The notes: generated by a model from the sequence alone, not told the origin. Counted from the stretch's first letter, positions 1 to 9,444 are shown. The stretch: DNA of 64,000 nt from Lewinellaceae bacterium (GCA_020636225.1 JACJYI010000005.1:62001-126000); one strand, 5' to 3'. Program-made: numbers and translations.

Positions 1-1395
1 CTGGTCAAGGGTGTAACGTTTTTCTTTCTTTTGGCATCCATAAATCTGAATGCGCAACCTGATATTGCCAAGTTGCTAACTGTCGGAGAACCGATCAGGC
101 AAGTGATCGGTTTGGATAAATATGACATTCTAGCGGTAACAACCATGTCGACCTTGATTATTTCGACAGATGGGGAGGAAGTTAGCTTTACTTCGCTGGC
201 ATATGAATTTTCAGGAGCAACGTATCAAACAGACGCATCCCTGATCACGGAAATGGCGATTACCAGGTGGGGTAGGATCTTGGCGGCCACTTCAGATGGT
301 CATTTGTTGATGTTTGAGGATGGGATTCTCGTTGCGGGGCTTCCACTAATCGTTAGAGACCTCTATTCCGCTGGGGTCGGAGGCCTTGGAGCTATCAGCA
401 CCTACGGGATCGTGTTAATTGGTCCGGATTTCTATCCGGTTGTTTTTGATGATGGACCTGGCGATTATGATAAAGTAGGTATTTTATTCTATAATTATGA
501 TAATGATCTTGTATCCTTGTTTTCTGATCAGGATCCTGGGTTGTTGGCCGTGTCAGAAGGTTATAATGTTTTTGTCAATCCGGATAATCCCTCACTGCTT
601 ATCAGCTATTTGAGTGGACATGAGATGGTCCTTCACGATCAGTTTAATTCAGTGATTCCCTGCTCATCTGTGATTGACGTGGTTTGTCCAAATAGCTTTC
701 TCGTCAACCCTTGGGATAGTATAGGTGTATACCGGCAGATCTATTTGTTGTGTGATGATGGTGAGGTTTCCTATGTGACGATTCATGAGAAAGACTATGA
801 AGAGGAGTGGACAGAATCTGATTGGGATGTAGTGAACCTTCCTTTTCCGGACAAGGTACTCAGTGTGCATGCATCGAAACCTACGTTAACGACGGGGGCA
901 TTTGATCGATTTACAATTTATGGCCGAACCAGTGGAGAGGAGAATGGAATTGTTGTGATCAATCCTTATTTGAAAACGGTATGTCATGTTGATCTGCCGG
1001 GATCCGAGGTGATATCAGACCTTTATGTTGATCTGGGGTATATACTCTATGCCAGTGTTGGGAAGGATGTTTACAGGGTGAACGTTAAAGATGTACCCTG
1101 TGAAGGCATCACTTCAATTGTGGATGTTTCACAGATGAACGAAAATGGACTGAACATTTTGGGGAACCCTGCAATGGATTGGGTAGATTTGCGTGTGGAT
1201 CCAAAGCTGTTCAGGGGAACATTATCAGCCAGGGTTCTTAATCAGTTGGGCCAGGAAGTCCCTGTGTCCTATACAGTTTCGGACATGGGTATTCAATTGG
1301 GTATTTCCGGATTATCTTCCGGTGCGTATATGGTGCAGGTATGGGATTCCTATGGCAGGGTATCCACTGAACTGTTTTTGAAAGCGGATGATTAG
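1..1395 (+). CDS. T9SS type A sorted secreted protein, 5'-truncated
   Basis: The frame is open from base 1, so the start codon lies before the window. The first visible residues form the hydrophobic core of a signal peptide (VTFFFLLASINLNAQ) that ends in a typical AQ cleavage site near base 60. The middle is beta-rich without a recognised family and could be propeller-like (inference). The last 80 or so residues (NILGNPAMDWVDLRV..., LSSGAYMVQVWD) match the T9SS type A sorting domain, which sends proteins through the outer membrane to the surface. DNA here is more AT-rich than the housekeeping genes nearby. The internal TTG at base 31 lies within the signal peptide and is not the start. Binding partner and function are unknown. 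Confidence 0.75.
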   Translation: MVKGVTFFFLLASINLNAQPDIAKLLTVGEPIRQVIGLDKYDILAVTTMSTLIISTDGEEVSFTSLAYEFSGATYQTDASLITEMAITRWGRILAATSDGHLLMFEDGILVAGLPLIVRDLYSAGVGGLGAISTYGIVLIGPDFYPVVFDDGPGDYDKVGILFYNYDNDLVSLFSDQDPGLLAVSEGYNVFVNPDNPSLLISYLSGHEMVLHDQFNSVIPCSSVIDVVCPNSFLVNPWDSIGVYRQIYLLCDDGEVSYVTIHEKDYEEEWTESDWDVVNLPFPDKVLSVHASKPTLTTGAFDRFTIYGRTSGEENGIVVINPYLKTVCHVDLPGSEVISDLYVDLGYILYASVGKDVYRVNVKDVPCEGITSIVDVSQMNENGLNILGNPAMDWVDLRVDPKLFRGTLSARVLNQLGQEVPVSYTVSDMGIQLGISGLSSGAYMVQVWDSYGRVSTELFLKADD

Positions 1396-1518
1396 ACCAT
1401 TGAAGTGTTCAATTCGAGTTGTAATAGTGGAATTGGATTACACTTTGGAATAATCAATGGTTAAGATTTAAGTGGTGATTAGCAGACTAATTTATTTATA
1501 ACCCTAAACTATTTACTT

Positions 1519-1995
1519 ATGAGTCAGATGAAGTTTTTACTTGTGGTACTTGTTTTTGCAGGCTTTAGTCAAATGGGCCAGGCCCAGACAATTGAGAAGG
1601 GTGTCCTTTCACCTGGGTTGTTCTTTACCTCAGCAGCAGGAGGATTGGAAAACTCACCGTCTATCGGAATATCTTTTTCCTATTATGTGGCCAATAATCT
1701 TGGAATAGGATTGAATGCCTTTAATTTTGTGTTTGGTGAGGATTATTCCTCTTCTACCTTTGGTCCCTATGCCCGTTACTATTTTGGATCAGGATCCTTT
1801 TATGGGCAGGCCGGTATTACCTTTTCATCAGTCAAGGTTGGCGATGAAAGTGATTCAGCTACCGGGTTGAATTTAGGCGCAGGTTATTCATTTTTTATTA
1901 CGGATGATATTGCCATTGAGCCTTCTTTGGCTCTGAATCGTGCGAATGAAACGACAGTCATTTCCATGGCAATAGGAGCTTCATTTTTGTTCTGA
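1519..1995 (+). CDS. Small outer-membrane beta-barrel protein
   Basis: 158 residues with an N-terminal signal peptide (core KFLLVVLVFAGF, cleavage after GQAQ at about residue 23). The rest is a series of short amphipathic strands rich in Gly, Tyr and Phe (GISFSYYVANN, FGPYARYYFGSG, LGAGYSFF), and the chain ends in Phe, as expected for a small eight-stranded OmpA/OmpX-like barrel. This is the type usually annotated as an outer membrane beta-barrel or porin-family protein in Bacteroidota. It stands alone, 123 bp after the previous gene, and is followed by a hairpin terminator at 2064. The specific role cannot be read from the sequence. Confidence 0.75.
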   Translation: MSQMKFLLVVLVFAGFSQMGQAQTIEKGVLSPGLFFTSAAGGLENSPSIGISFSYYVANNLGIGLNAFNFVFGEDYSSSTFGPYARYYFGSGSFYGQAGITFSSVKVGDESDSATGLNLGAGYSFFITDDIAIEPSLALNRANETTVISMAIGASFLF

Positions 1996-2063
1996 CCATC
2001 CGTTGATCCCTCTGAGATCAAAGATCTTGGACGGAGTCTCATGCGAATTGTTAAGGTTAAAGT

Positions 2064-2094
2064 ATGCCGGTTAAAGAAATTTAGCCGGCATTTT
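2064..2094 (+). terminator. Rho-independent terminator
   Basis: An 11-bp stem (ATGCCGGTTAA / TTAGCCGGCAT, one G-T wobble) with a 6-nt loop is followed by TTT. It lies 69 bp after the stop of the small beta-barrel gene. Confidence 0.7.
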
Positions 2095-2250
2095 CATTAC
2101 GGTTGCAATTGAAAATTTCATCCGGACAAACCCGATTTGTACGCTGATCAACTTGATGTATTTTTGCTGTTCAAATGGATGTACTGGTGAAGCCTGGTTG
2201 TCGCATTGAGTTAAAGCTTGAAGACAACATAATGATCTATCTGACGTATA

Positions 2251-2258
2251 TACCTTTG
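2251..2258 (+). promoter_or_regulatory. Candidate Bacteroidota -7 promoter element
   Basis: TACCTTTG fits the -7 consensus TAnnTTTG used by the primary sigma factor of Bacteroidota. It lies 40 bp upstream of the PorG-like gene. No convincing TTTG -33 box is seen at the expected distance, so the call rests on the -7 element alone. Confidence 0.4.
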
Positions 2259-2297
2259 CCAAGGTATCTTATATGCGACCATTTCTCATAGGATGAT

Positions 2298-3125
2298 ATG
2301 AAGAACATAGTTAGACTATTGATTATCAGCTCATTAATTGCTTTCAACAGTGTTTCAGCCTCCGCCCAACGGGGCTACGAAGTCGGGGGCTTCCTCGGTG
2401 CTGGCTGGTACTTCGGCGATCTCAACCCGGATTTTCGACTCGGCCATCCCGGCCCGGCAGTCGGACTGATCGGACGTCACAATTTCAACGAGCGGATCGG
2501 AGTAGCCCTGACAGGCAATTACACCTTTGTACAGGGCAATGATGCCTGGTCGGAGAATCCTTTCCAGCGGGCCAGGAATCTCAGCTTCCGGTCCAACATC
2601 TTTGATATTGGCGGACGGTTCGAGTTCAACTTCATGCGCTATAAGCATGGCAGCGAAGACTACTGGTTTACGCCCTATGTCTTCGGGGGCCTTTCCGTTT
2701 TCGTCTTCAACCCCAAGGCGGAATTGGACGGCGAATGGTATGCCCTGCGTGAACTGGGCACGGAAGGACAGTTTACCGGTGAAGAATATTATACCCTGCA
2801 GCCCGCGATCAACTACGGCATGGGTTTGAAATTCGATATCAACTATGAGTGGTCGATCAATATCGAGATCGATGCCCGTAGACTGTGGACAGACTACCTG
2901 GACGATGTCTCAACCGTCTATGCCGACAAACTGGAACTGGAGGCCTTGCGCGGACCGATCGCCGTGGCCCTGTCCGACCGCTCTATTCCGGATTCCAACT
3001 TCCCTCAGATCGGGGAGGCCGGCCGCCAGCGAGGCGACAGCCAGAGCACCGACATCTACGGCATGGTCAAGATCGGCCTGATGTACTACTTCGGCGAGAT
3101 CCGGTGCCCGGAGATTCTGTATTGA
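2298..3125 (+). CDS. PorG-like outer-membrane beta-barrel protein (DUF6089-type)
   Basis: 275 residues with a signal peptide (SASAQ cleavage near residue 24). The mature start, RGYEVGGFLGAGWYFGDLNP, followed by the pattern AVGLIGRHNFNERIGVALTGNYT, FNFMRYKHG and WFTPYVFGGLSVF, is the usual layout of the DUF6089/PorG-like family in Bacteroidota. PorG is an outer-membrane component associated with the T9SS motor ring in Porphyromonas; many paralogues exist, so a role in secretion is likely but not certain. The C-terminal strand (YGMVKIGLMYYFGEIRCP) supports a barrel. The gene appears monocistronic, with a -7 element at 2251. The number of T9SS-dependent proteins in the window fits the presence of such a component. 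Confidence 0.7.
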   Translation: MKNIVRLLIISSLIAFNSVSASAQRGYEVGGFLGAGWYFGDLNPDFRLGHPGPAVGLIGRHNFNERIGVALTGNYTFVQGNDAWSENPFQRARNLSFRSNIFDIGGRFEFNFMRYKHGSEDYWFTPYVFGGLSVFVFNPKAELDGEWYALRELGTEGQFTGEEYYTLQPAINYGMGLKFDINYEWSINIEIDARRLWTDYLDDVSTVYADKLELEALRGPIAVALSDRSIPDSNFPQIGEAGRQRGDSQSTDIYGMVKIGLMYYFGEIRCPEILY

Positions 3126-3809
3126 TTGTACTTAGCTGATTGAAAGGATTGCGATTAGAAGGAATGGGTATGGATAGTCAATAGAATCCCTCTACTCGAA
3201 GAATAAGTTCTTAGAGAACCCCTCGGAGCTAATCGTCGCCAAACCAGGGCCTCCCAGGCACATCATGACCCGTACATTTAAGGGTGGGTTAGCCTATATA
3301 GATGTGCCAATAATTATCTGGAGAATGCCGCATTGTTTTGCCGATATGGGGAGTGAGTCTTCCCAACAAGGAAGATAAATGAACGGATGGTTCGAAATAT
3401 GGCTTTCAACGGCAAAACTGGAGCGGCCGGGTCATGATGTTCACTACCCTCAATCCTTGGACGAGGAAAAGGGATGCTTAAAAGTGAAAAATAGGCCCAT
3501 TTTGGCGACAGCGGTTTTTGCCTACCTGCTCGCCGGCAGGCGTGCTTTTTGCCAAGACAAAAAGTAGCCCCGAGTACTCGGGGCGGCGGCTTGAGCCGGA
3601 CCAGAAATGAAATCCTTCAGATTAAGCATCCTCGATTAGCCATTGTTTGGAAAACTGCAAACTTGAAAAGGGAACCCTCCTGAATCTATTCATAAAGGTC
3701 TGATTACGTTAACCACTGGCCTTTCTGGTGATTCTGCTCACATAGACGGGCACCTTTCTCAATTAGGGCATAACTTTGAGGGTTTGACACCGTCCAAATC
3801 CTCCTGTGT
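3126..3809. other. 684-bp intergenic region with a GC-rich palindrome
   Basis: No convincing gene. A 62-codon frame at 3379-3567 has no start context and no protein-like composition. The region holds a perfect palindrome CCCCGAGTACTCGGGG (3568-3583) that recurs at about 35.3, 36.7 (imperfect) and 36.9 kb. Just before it is a second inverted motif built on GCCTACCTGC/GCCGGCAGGC (about 3521-3542). These look like small dispersed palindromic repeats and could also act as transcription terminators. Confidence 0.6.
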
Positions 3810-5564
3810 ATGATCACCTGGTTCCTTCTTTTCCTTTCCTTCATGTTCCCTAATCACGATCCGGATGAACGGATCGCTGCGAGCCTGCTGTCCAGTGGGG
3901 CGGAGGGGCAGTCGCTTTCCTTCGTGATCATCCTCAAGGACCAGGCCGACCTGCAAGGGGTCCGGTCCATTCATGGCAAGGAGGCCAAGGCGCAGAAGGT
4001 GTTTTCCCTGTTGCAGGAGAAGGCTCAGGCGACCCAGGGCCCGGTCATCCGGTTCCTGGAGCAGGAAGGGGCAATGGCTCAGTCCTTCTATCTGGTGAAC
4101 GCCATCCGATCTTATGGTGATCTCGACCTCATGCGACGATTGGCTTCACTTCCCCAGGTGGCTTATCTGGCGGCTGATTCACCAGTCCAGGTATCTGAGG
4201 TGGTAGAAGACAATGGTCCGGTGCTTCGCGAGTTCCAAAGCGTGACCTGGGGTATTGCCCGGATCCAGGCCGACAGCGTCTGGGCCATGGGTTATACCGG
4301 ACAGGGGGTGGTCATCGGCGGGCAGGATACGGGCTATGAATGGGACAATCCCTATCTGATCCACACCTATCGTGGCTGGCAGAATGGTGCGGCCGACCAC
4401 AATTACAACTGGCATGATGCCATCCATGAGCTCAATCCCCAGAACGGGGATACCACCAGCAACCCGTTGAACAATCCCTGTGGATTGGATGTGGATGCTC
4501 CCTGTGATGATCACAACCACGGGACACACACCATGGGCACCATGGCCGGCATCGACAGTTCGAATCAGATCGGGGTCGCGCCGGGCGCCACCTGGATCGG
4601 TTGCCGGAATATGGAACGGGGTTGGGGAACGCCCTCCACCTATATCGAGTGCTTTGAATGGTTTCTGGCGCCGACCGATCTGGACGGATTGAATCCGGAT
4701 CCTGCCATGGCGCCTCACGTGATCAATAATTCCTGGTCGTGCCCGGAAGTGGAAGGTTGCGACCCGTCCAATTTCGCCCTGATGGAGATGGCGGTCAACA
4801 ACCTGCGTGCCGCTGGCACGGTGGTCGTTGTCTCCGCCGGGAACAGTGGCTCCGGTTGTGGATCAGTGAGTACCCCATCGGCCATTTTTGAAAGCAGTTT
4901 CACGGTTGGTGCCAGTAATCAGGTGGATACCATCGCCGGCTTCAGTTCACGGGGACCCGTCACTGTCGATGGATCGCTGCGCATGAAACCCAACGTTGTA
5001 GCTCCCGGCGTGGGTGTTCGGTCCTGCATTCGCGGGGGTGGATTTGCCAGCTGGGCCGGTACCAGCATGGCCGGGCCCCATGTGGCCGGATCCGTCGCCC
5101 TGATCCTCTCCGCCCGGCCTGACCTGGCGGGTGAGGTGGATGCCATCGAGGATCTGTTGGAATCGACAGCCAGGGTGTTATTATCGCCCGATACCTGTAG
5201 TGGCTTCCCCGGAACCATGGTACCCAACCAGGCTTACGGCTGGGGGCGGATCAACGTATTCGAGGCGGTGAAAAAAGCCCTGGAGAACAGCAGCGTGGAT
5301 GAACCGGATGGACTTGGCAAGCCACAGATCTGGCCCAATCCTTTTCAGAATGATCTGCATATCCGGTGGGCCGACCAGGAAGGTCCGGCGAATTTGATCC
5401 TCTACGATGCGATCGGACAGCCAGTCTGGAGGCAGGAAGTCTGGAGTGTACCACAATCCCAGATCACCCTGTCCCCCACGCACCTCCCGTCCGGGTTTTA
5501 CACCCTGGTGATCCGGGTCGGGGACCGTTCCTATCCGTGCACCGTTTTACATTCTGCCCATTAA
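3810..5564 (+). CDS. Secreted subtilisin-like serine protease (S8) with T9SS type A domain
   Basis: 584 residues. A short hydrophobic N-terminus is followed by an inhibitor I9-like propeptide (about 36-127), then the S8 catalytic domain (about 155-475). The catalytic triad is visible: Asp173 (GGQDTGYEWD), His237 (HNHGTHTMG) and Ser419 (GTSMAGPHVAG), with oxyanion Asn345 (SAGNSGSG). Residues from about 505 to the end (IWPNPFQNDLHIRW..., LPSGFYTLVIRV) form a T9SS type A sorting domain. The enzyme should be exported and degrade proteins outside the cell or at its surface, supplying peptides to dipeptidyl peptidases such as those encoded further along. The signal peptide is unusually short and hydrophilic after residue 13. 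trhO follows within 18 bp, but functional coupling is unlikely. Confidence 0.9.
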   Translation: MITWFLLFLSFMFPNHDPDERIAASLLSSGAEGQSLSFVIILKDQADLQGVRSIHGKEAKAQKVFSLLQEKAQATQGPVIRFLEQEGAMAQSFYLVNAIRSYGDLDLMRRLASLPQVAYLAADSPVQVSEVVEDNGPVLREFQSVTWGIARIQADSVWAMGYTGQGVVIGGQDTGYEWDNPYLIHTYRGWQNGAADHNYNWHDAIHELNPQNGDTTSNPLNNPCGLDVDAPCDDHNHGTHTMGTMAGIDSSNQIGVAPGATWIGCRNMERGWGTPSTYIECFEWFLAPTDLDGLNPDPAMAPHVINNSWSCPEVEGCDPSNFALMEMAVNNLRAAGTVVVVSAGNSGSGCGSVSTPSAIFESSFTVGASNQVDTIAGFSSRGPVTVDGSLRMKPNVVAPGVGVRSCIRGGGFASWAGTSMAGPHVAGSVALILSARPDLAGEVDAIEDLLESTARVLLSPDTCSGFPGTMVPNQAYGWGRINVFEAVKKALENSSVDEPDGLGKPQIWPNPFQNDLHIRWADQEGPANLILYDAIGQPVWRQEVWSVPQSQITLSPTHLPSGFYTLVIRVGDRSYPCTVLHSAH

Positions 5565-5582
5565 TTGTCGAAAAGCCGTTTT

Positions 5583-6620
5583 ATGCGCCTGATCAACCTG
5601 GTCAACAACAACGAACTCAAGCGCCGCCTGGAAGAGGATCCGACTCCGCGGATCACCCTGTCCTTCTATCGGTATGCCCATATCCTGAACCCGGGTTTTT
5701 TTCGCGATCATCTCTACTGGCGACTGAGCCAGTGCGGGGTGTACGGCCGCATCTATGTCGCCGCAGAAGGCATCAATGGCCAGATCTCCGTTCCCGAACC
5801 GGAGCACGAGCATTTCAAACAGGCGATGGAAGAGATCGATTTTCTCAAGGGTATACGACTCAACTATGCCATTGAGGACAATGGGAAGTCTTTTTATAAG
5901 CTGATCATCAAGGTGCGCAAGAAGATCGTGGCGGACGGGTTGAACGATGACACGTTCGATGTGACCAAACGAGGCGGCCATTTGTCGGCCGAGGAATTCA
6001 ATCGCCTGGCCGAAAACCCGGAGACCATCATCGTGGACATGCGCAATCACTACGAAAGTGAGGTCGGTCACTTCCAGGGGGCCATCCTGCCGGAAGCCAC
6101 CACCTTTCGGGAGGCATTGCCCATGGTGAGGGATATGCTGGCAGACAAGCGTGACAAACCGGTGGTCATGTATTGTACCGGAGGGATTCGTTGCGAAAAG
6201 GCCAGTGCCTGGATGAAGCATAATGGTTTCCAGGAGGTGTATCAGCTGGACGGCGGGATCATCGAGTATGCCCGGCAGGTGGAACAGGCCGGCCTGGAAA
6301 ATAAGTTCCTGGGGAAGAACTTCGTGTTCGATGAGCGCCTGGGCGAGCGGATTTCCGGTGAGATCATTGCCCATTGCCATCAATGTGGGGCACCGGCGGA
6401 TACCCATGTCAATTGTGCCAACGATGCCTGTCATCTGTTGTTCATCCAGTGTGATGCCTGTGCGGAGAAATATCAGCACACCTGCTCGGAGAAATGCCAG
6501 GAGTTCAACACTTTACCGGAGGAGGAGCGGATCCGGTTGCGCAAGACAGAGAACTTCAACGGGTCATCCTTTGGCAAGGGCCGATACCGGGCCCACAAGC
6601 CGGTCCACAGCTTGCATTGA
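5583..6620 (+). CDS. trhO: tRNA uridine-34 hydroxylase TrhO (rhodanese family)
   Basis: TrhO (YceA) uses oxygen to form 5-hydroxyuridine at position 34 of several tRNAs in the cytoplasm. The protein matches the E. coli enzyme along its whole length: an N-terminal acylphosphatase-like domain (ISFYRYxHI-like, AAEGINGQISVP), a central rhodanese domain with the catalytic Cys in MYCTGGIRCEKASAWMK (about residue 198 from this start), and a C-terminal Cys-rich region (HCHQCGAPADTHVNC, CHLLFIQC, CAEKY) that probably binds metal. The start at ATG 5583 gives 345 residues, close to the E. coli length of 350. An upstream in-frame TTG at 5565, which abuts the subtilase stop, is possible but less likely. 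Confidence 0.93.
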   Translation: MRLINLVNNNELKRRLEEDPTPRITLSFYRYAHILNPGFFRDHLYWRLSQCGVYGRIYVAAEGINGQISVPEPEHEHFKQAMEEIDFLKGIRLNYAIEDNGKSFYKLIIKVRKKIVADGLNDDTFDVTKRGGHLSAEEFNRLAENPETIIVDMRNHYESEVGHFQGAILPEATTFREALPMVRDMLADKRDKPVVMYCTGGIRCEKASAWMKHNGFQEVYQLDGGIIEYARQVEQAGLENKFLGKNFVFDERLGERISGEIIAHCHQCGAPADTHVNCANDACHLLFIQCDACAEKYQHTCSEKCQEFNTLPEEERIRLRKTENFNGSSFGKGRYRAHKPVHSLH

Positions 6621-6696
6621 CCCCTTCGTCTAAGATCTGCAGGGATTCATCTATGCAGCTCGCAACTACCGGATAGACGAGTTAGCTTTGAGGAGT

Positions 6697-7938
6697 ATGG
6701 CACCATTATCCGAGACCATTCGACAGGCATTCCGATCCATCAAGGGCAACTGGCTTCGCGCCATGCTCACCCTGTCGATCATCGCTTTCGGGATCATGGC
6801 CCTGGTGGGCATCCTGACCGCCATTGACAGCATCATCACCTCGTTGAGTGACAACTTTTCCTCCCTGGGCGCCAATTCCTTTTCGATCACGCCCAAGGGG
6901 AATGAGCTGGGCGGTCAGCGACATGGCCGTCGTCTCAAGCAGGGCGAGGTGATCACCTTTGATCAGGCCATGACCTTCAAGGATCGGTTCGACTTTCCTG
7001 CCAGGGTCAGCGTATCCTACACCGGTACCGGTAATGCAGAGGCTCGGTACGCAGACAAGAAGACCAATCCGACCATCAGCCTGACCGGTGTGGATGCCGA
7101 ATACCTTTACGTCAATGGTTACGATCTGGAAATAGGGCGCAATTTTGTTCCCACGGAGATCGAATCCAACCTGCAGCGGGCGATCATCGGCATGGATATC
7201 GTCAAATTGCTCTTCGATGACCAGCCCGAAAAGGCCCTGGACCAGTCCATCTACGTCAGCAACCGAAAGTACAAGGTGATCGGCATCCTCCAATCCAAGG
7301 GATCGAGTATGAGCCAGGCCGGTGATCGCATCATTCTCGTCCCGATCTCCACTGTAAAGGAAGCCTACGGAACGCAGAATACCAATTACAATATTGCGGT
7401 AGCGGTCAACCAGTCGGCCGATCTGGACGAAGCTACCGATGCGGCAATCGGCACCTTCCGGGCTGTGCGGGGCCTGAAGCTGAATGAGGAGAACGACTTT
7501 GAGATCTTCAAGAGCGATGGCCTGGTGTCCATCCTCAAGGAGAATACCGTCCAGATCCGCCTGGCAGCCGTTGGGATCGGGATTATTACCCTGTTGGGCG
7601 CAGCCATCGGCCTGATGAACATCATGCTGGTGTCCGTCGCGGAGCGTACCCGGGAGATCGGAGTGATCAAGGCTCTGGGTGCCAAGAATCGGGATATCAT
7701 GATCCAGTTCCTCGTCGAGGCCGTCCTGATCTGCCAGCTGGGTGGTATCCTGGGCGTCATCCTGGGGATCTTTGCCGGCAATGCAGTATCCCTCTTGATC
7801 GGCAGTAAATTTATCATCCCCTGGGCGTGGATGTTCCTGGGGATCATCACCACCACGGTAGTGGGCCTCGTTGCCGGCATCTATCCGGCAGCCAAGGCCA
7901 GCCGTCTGGATCCGATCGAGTCCTTGAGGTACGAGTAG
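6697..7938 (+). CDS. ABC transporter permease, MacB/FtsX family
   Basis: 413 residues with the classic MacB layout: one N-terminal membrane helix (about 22-45, MLTLSIIAFGIMALVGILTA), a large periplasmic MacB_PCD domain (about 50-280) and a C-terminal FtsX domain with three helices (about 285-405). The latter contains the conserved stretch LMNIMLVSVAERTREIGVIKALGA and ends PAAKASRLDPIESLRYE. Such permeases work with a MacB-type ATPase that drives export of peptides, lipoproteins or toxins, or mechanotransmission. No ATPase gene is adjacent, so the partner must be elsewhere. ATG 6697 is preceded by GAGG; an upstream TTG at 6688 is rejected. Substrate unknown. Confidence 0.88.
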   Translation: MAPLSETIRQAFRSIKGNWLRAMLTLSIIAFGIMALVGILTAIDSIITSLSDNFSSLGANSFSITPKGNELGGQRHGRRLKQGEVITFDQAMTFKDRFDFPARVSVSYTGTGNAEARYADKKTNPTISLTGVDAEYLYVNGYDLEIGRNFVPTEIESNLQRAIIGMDIVKLLFDDQPEKALDQSIYVSNRKYKVIGILQSKGSSMSQAGDRIILVPISTVKEAYGTQNTNYNIAVAVNQSADLDEATDAAIGTFRAVRGLKLNEENDFEIFKSDGLVSILKENTVQIRLAAVGIGIITLLGAAIGLMNIMLVSVAERTREIGVIKALGAKNRDIMIQFLVEAVLICQLGGILGVILGIFAGNAVSLLIGSKFIIPWAWMFLGIITTTVVGLVAGIYPAAKASRLDPIESLRYE

Positions 7939-8044
7939 ACCGACCTGGAAGGAGGAACAGGAAAACCGGCATTCGGTGCTCGGTTCTCGGCATTCGGTCC
8001 TCTGTCGTGTTCAAGATGCTGTCTTTCCAAGGGATCACCTTTAT

Positions 8045-8330
8045 CAGAAAAGGACATCGTTCTGAGTTCCGGTCCTTTGACCCTTCGCCATATACCCTAT
8101 ACCAGCTCATGTAGCACTGGCCTCCAACGGACCTAGCGAACAGTGCGCAGCCGTGATAACCTCACCCCAACCCTCTCCTTAAAAAGGAGAGGGAGCTCGA
8201 TACACTTTGGAGCTTACAAAGTTGAACCAGCCGCCAACACAATCAAACGGACAACGTACATCAGATATCCACTCTCTTGTCCCTCCACCGTTTACCCTAT
8301 ACCAGCTCCCAGCCCACCTTGAGGAATGCC
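8045..8330. repeat. Left copy of direct repeat flanking the toxin-antitoxin pair
   Basis: The segment starting cagaaaaggacatcg recurs at 9445, an offset of exactly 1400 bp over the first 70 or so bases. Further matching blocks follow (GTGCGCAGCCGTGAT, ccaaccctctcc/aggagaggg, caatcaaacggacaac, agatatccact), separated by indels. It contains an AT-closed hairpin, ccctctcctt...aaggagaggg (about 8172-8191), that could terminate transcription. The block ggtcctttgacccttcgcc is the reverse complement of a core piece of the tandem repeat family found at 24.5-37.1 kb, so the two families are related. The interval from 7939 to here has no gene. Confidence 0.75.
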
Positions 8331-8442
8331 CCAGGACTTAATGATGAGCAGCGAGCAGCAAACACCCATTGGGCGTACCAATAGGTTTGGACAAGGAACT
8401 TTAAACGGCTAATTTGCAGTTTAACTGCAGAAGGAATTTGAA

Positions 8443-8724
8443 ATGATCACAAAAGAAGAATTGAAAGCGCAAATTGACCAACTTCCAGAAGAAGCGGTGC
8501 AGGGCGTCTATCAATCGTTACGGTCGAAGTTGCTAATTAAAGGTAAAAGCGGCAATGTAACGGGGTCACGAATGGTTAGTAGAAAAAATAGGAATTCAGT
8601 GATCAAGAGGTTCATTGCATGGCTGATCAGTAAATTTTCGAAGCATCAAGAGAAGAACCTGATACTTCGCGATTTCCATGGTCGTTTTGATCATGAAGAT
8701 ATTCGTCCGAAGGCTTATGAATAG
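8443..8724 (+). CDS. Antitoxin-like protein of a PIN-toxin module
   Basis: 93 residues. The N-terminus (MITKEELKAQIDQLPEEAVQ) resembles the short dimerising helices of bacterial antitoxins that precede PIN toxins. The C-terminus is highly basic in the middle (KNRNSVIKRFIAWLISKFSKHQ) and ends in an acidic/aromatic tail (FHGRFDHEDIRPKAYE), a pattern seen in antitoxins whose tail wraps the toxin. The gene overlaps the PIN gene by 8 bp, which suggests translational coupling. The role is inferred mostly from this context; no exact family is recognised. The DNA is more AT-rich than neighbouring housekeeping genes and the pair is flanked by direct repeats, which suggests acquisition by transfer. Confidence 0.6.
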   Translation: MITKEELKAQIDQLPEEAVQGVYQSLRSKLLIKGKSGNVTGSRMVSRKNRNSVIKRFIAWLISKFSKHQEKNLILRDFHGRFDHEDIRPKAYE

Positions 8725-9130
8725 TCTTCTTTTGGACACGAATGTGTTGATCTATATTAAAGACAGGAGTTCTATTTTTCATTCCTGGGCTCAAGAGATT
8801 CTGCGAGGTGAATATGCTTACTATACCACAAGAAAGAACCTGGCTGAATACTATGCAGTGACCACAAAAGGGGCTGAACCTGCTTTATCTCCGGAGGAGG
8901 CTCTGGCTGATTTGAAAGATTATTTCCAATATTGTCAGATTCTGTTTCCTGATCAGACGAGTCATGAGGAGTTGGTTGTGCTGATTGCCAAGGACAAACC
9001 CACAGGTCTGAAGGTGCACGATTATGAGATCGCAGCCATCGCCATTGCAAATGGTATTCGAACTATAGCTACCAACAATCCTGATGATTTTAAACGGATT
9101 GACGGACTTCAGATCATCAGCCCTGGCTAG
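8717..9130 (+). CDS. PIN-domain toxin (VapC-like ribonuclease)
   Basis: 137 residues from ATG 8717. PIN ribonucleases cleave RNA, often tRNA or rRNA, with Mg2+ held by clustered acidic residues. Seen here are the first acidic motif (LLLDTNVLIY, Asp7), an alpha-helical middle with possible acidic residues, the conserved HDYEIAAIAIANG motif that carries the third acid, and the C-terminal NPDDFKRIDG motif typical of PIN proteins. The start is chosen at the ATG overlapping the antitoxin stop, because upstream residues of the longer frame lie in the antitoxin gene and are not PIN-like. Together the two genes form a type II toxin-antitoxin operon. Confidence 0.85.
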   Translation: MNSLLLDTNVLIYIKDRSSIFHSWAQEILRGEYAYYTTRKNLAEYYAVTTKGAEPALSPEEALADLKDYFQYCQILFPDQTSHEELVVLIAKDKPTGLKVHDYEIAAIAIANGIRTIATNNPDDFKRIDGLQIISPG

Positions 9131-9444
9131 ATGGATTGCCCCTGATATTATCAGGCTATTGGAAGGCGTAAATTTTTTTATAGTCAAAAACCCTCTCCCC
9201 CATCGCAACTTGTTGAGGGCTCGGGGGCGAGCAGTGAACGGCGAGCAGTTACCTGGACACCTCTACTCTGACACCCCCCGCAGAGAATCGCACACCAGAG
9301 GGGGATGACCGACCAAGAGATACCAGCTAGTGGTGCGTCTCCTGTTCTGGCTGCTGGTTTGATTTCGCCCTTTCAGGGCTCCTGGTGTTTCCGAATTGAA
9401 AGAACAATGTTCATTAAGGTGTCTCACCGTCTTGTCGTGTAGAA

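Noticed and set aside
3379..3567. 62-codon plus-strand frame in the intergenic region before the subtilase
   Set aside because: No plausible start context, no family, and the frame runs into palindromic repeat DNA.
5547..6479. 310-codon minus-strand frame overlapping trhO
   Set aside because: TrhO on the plus strand matches a known family over its full length.
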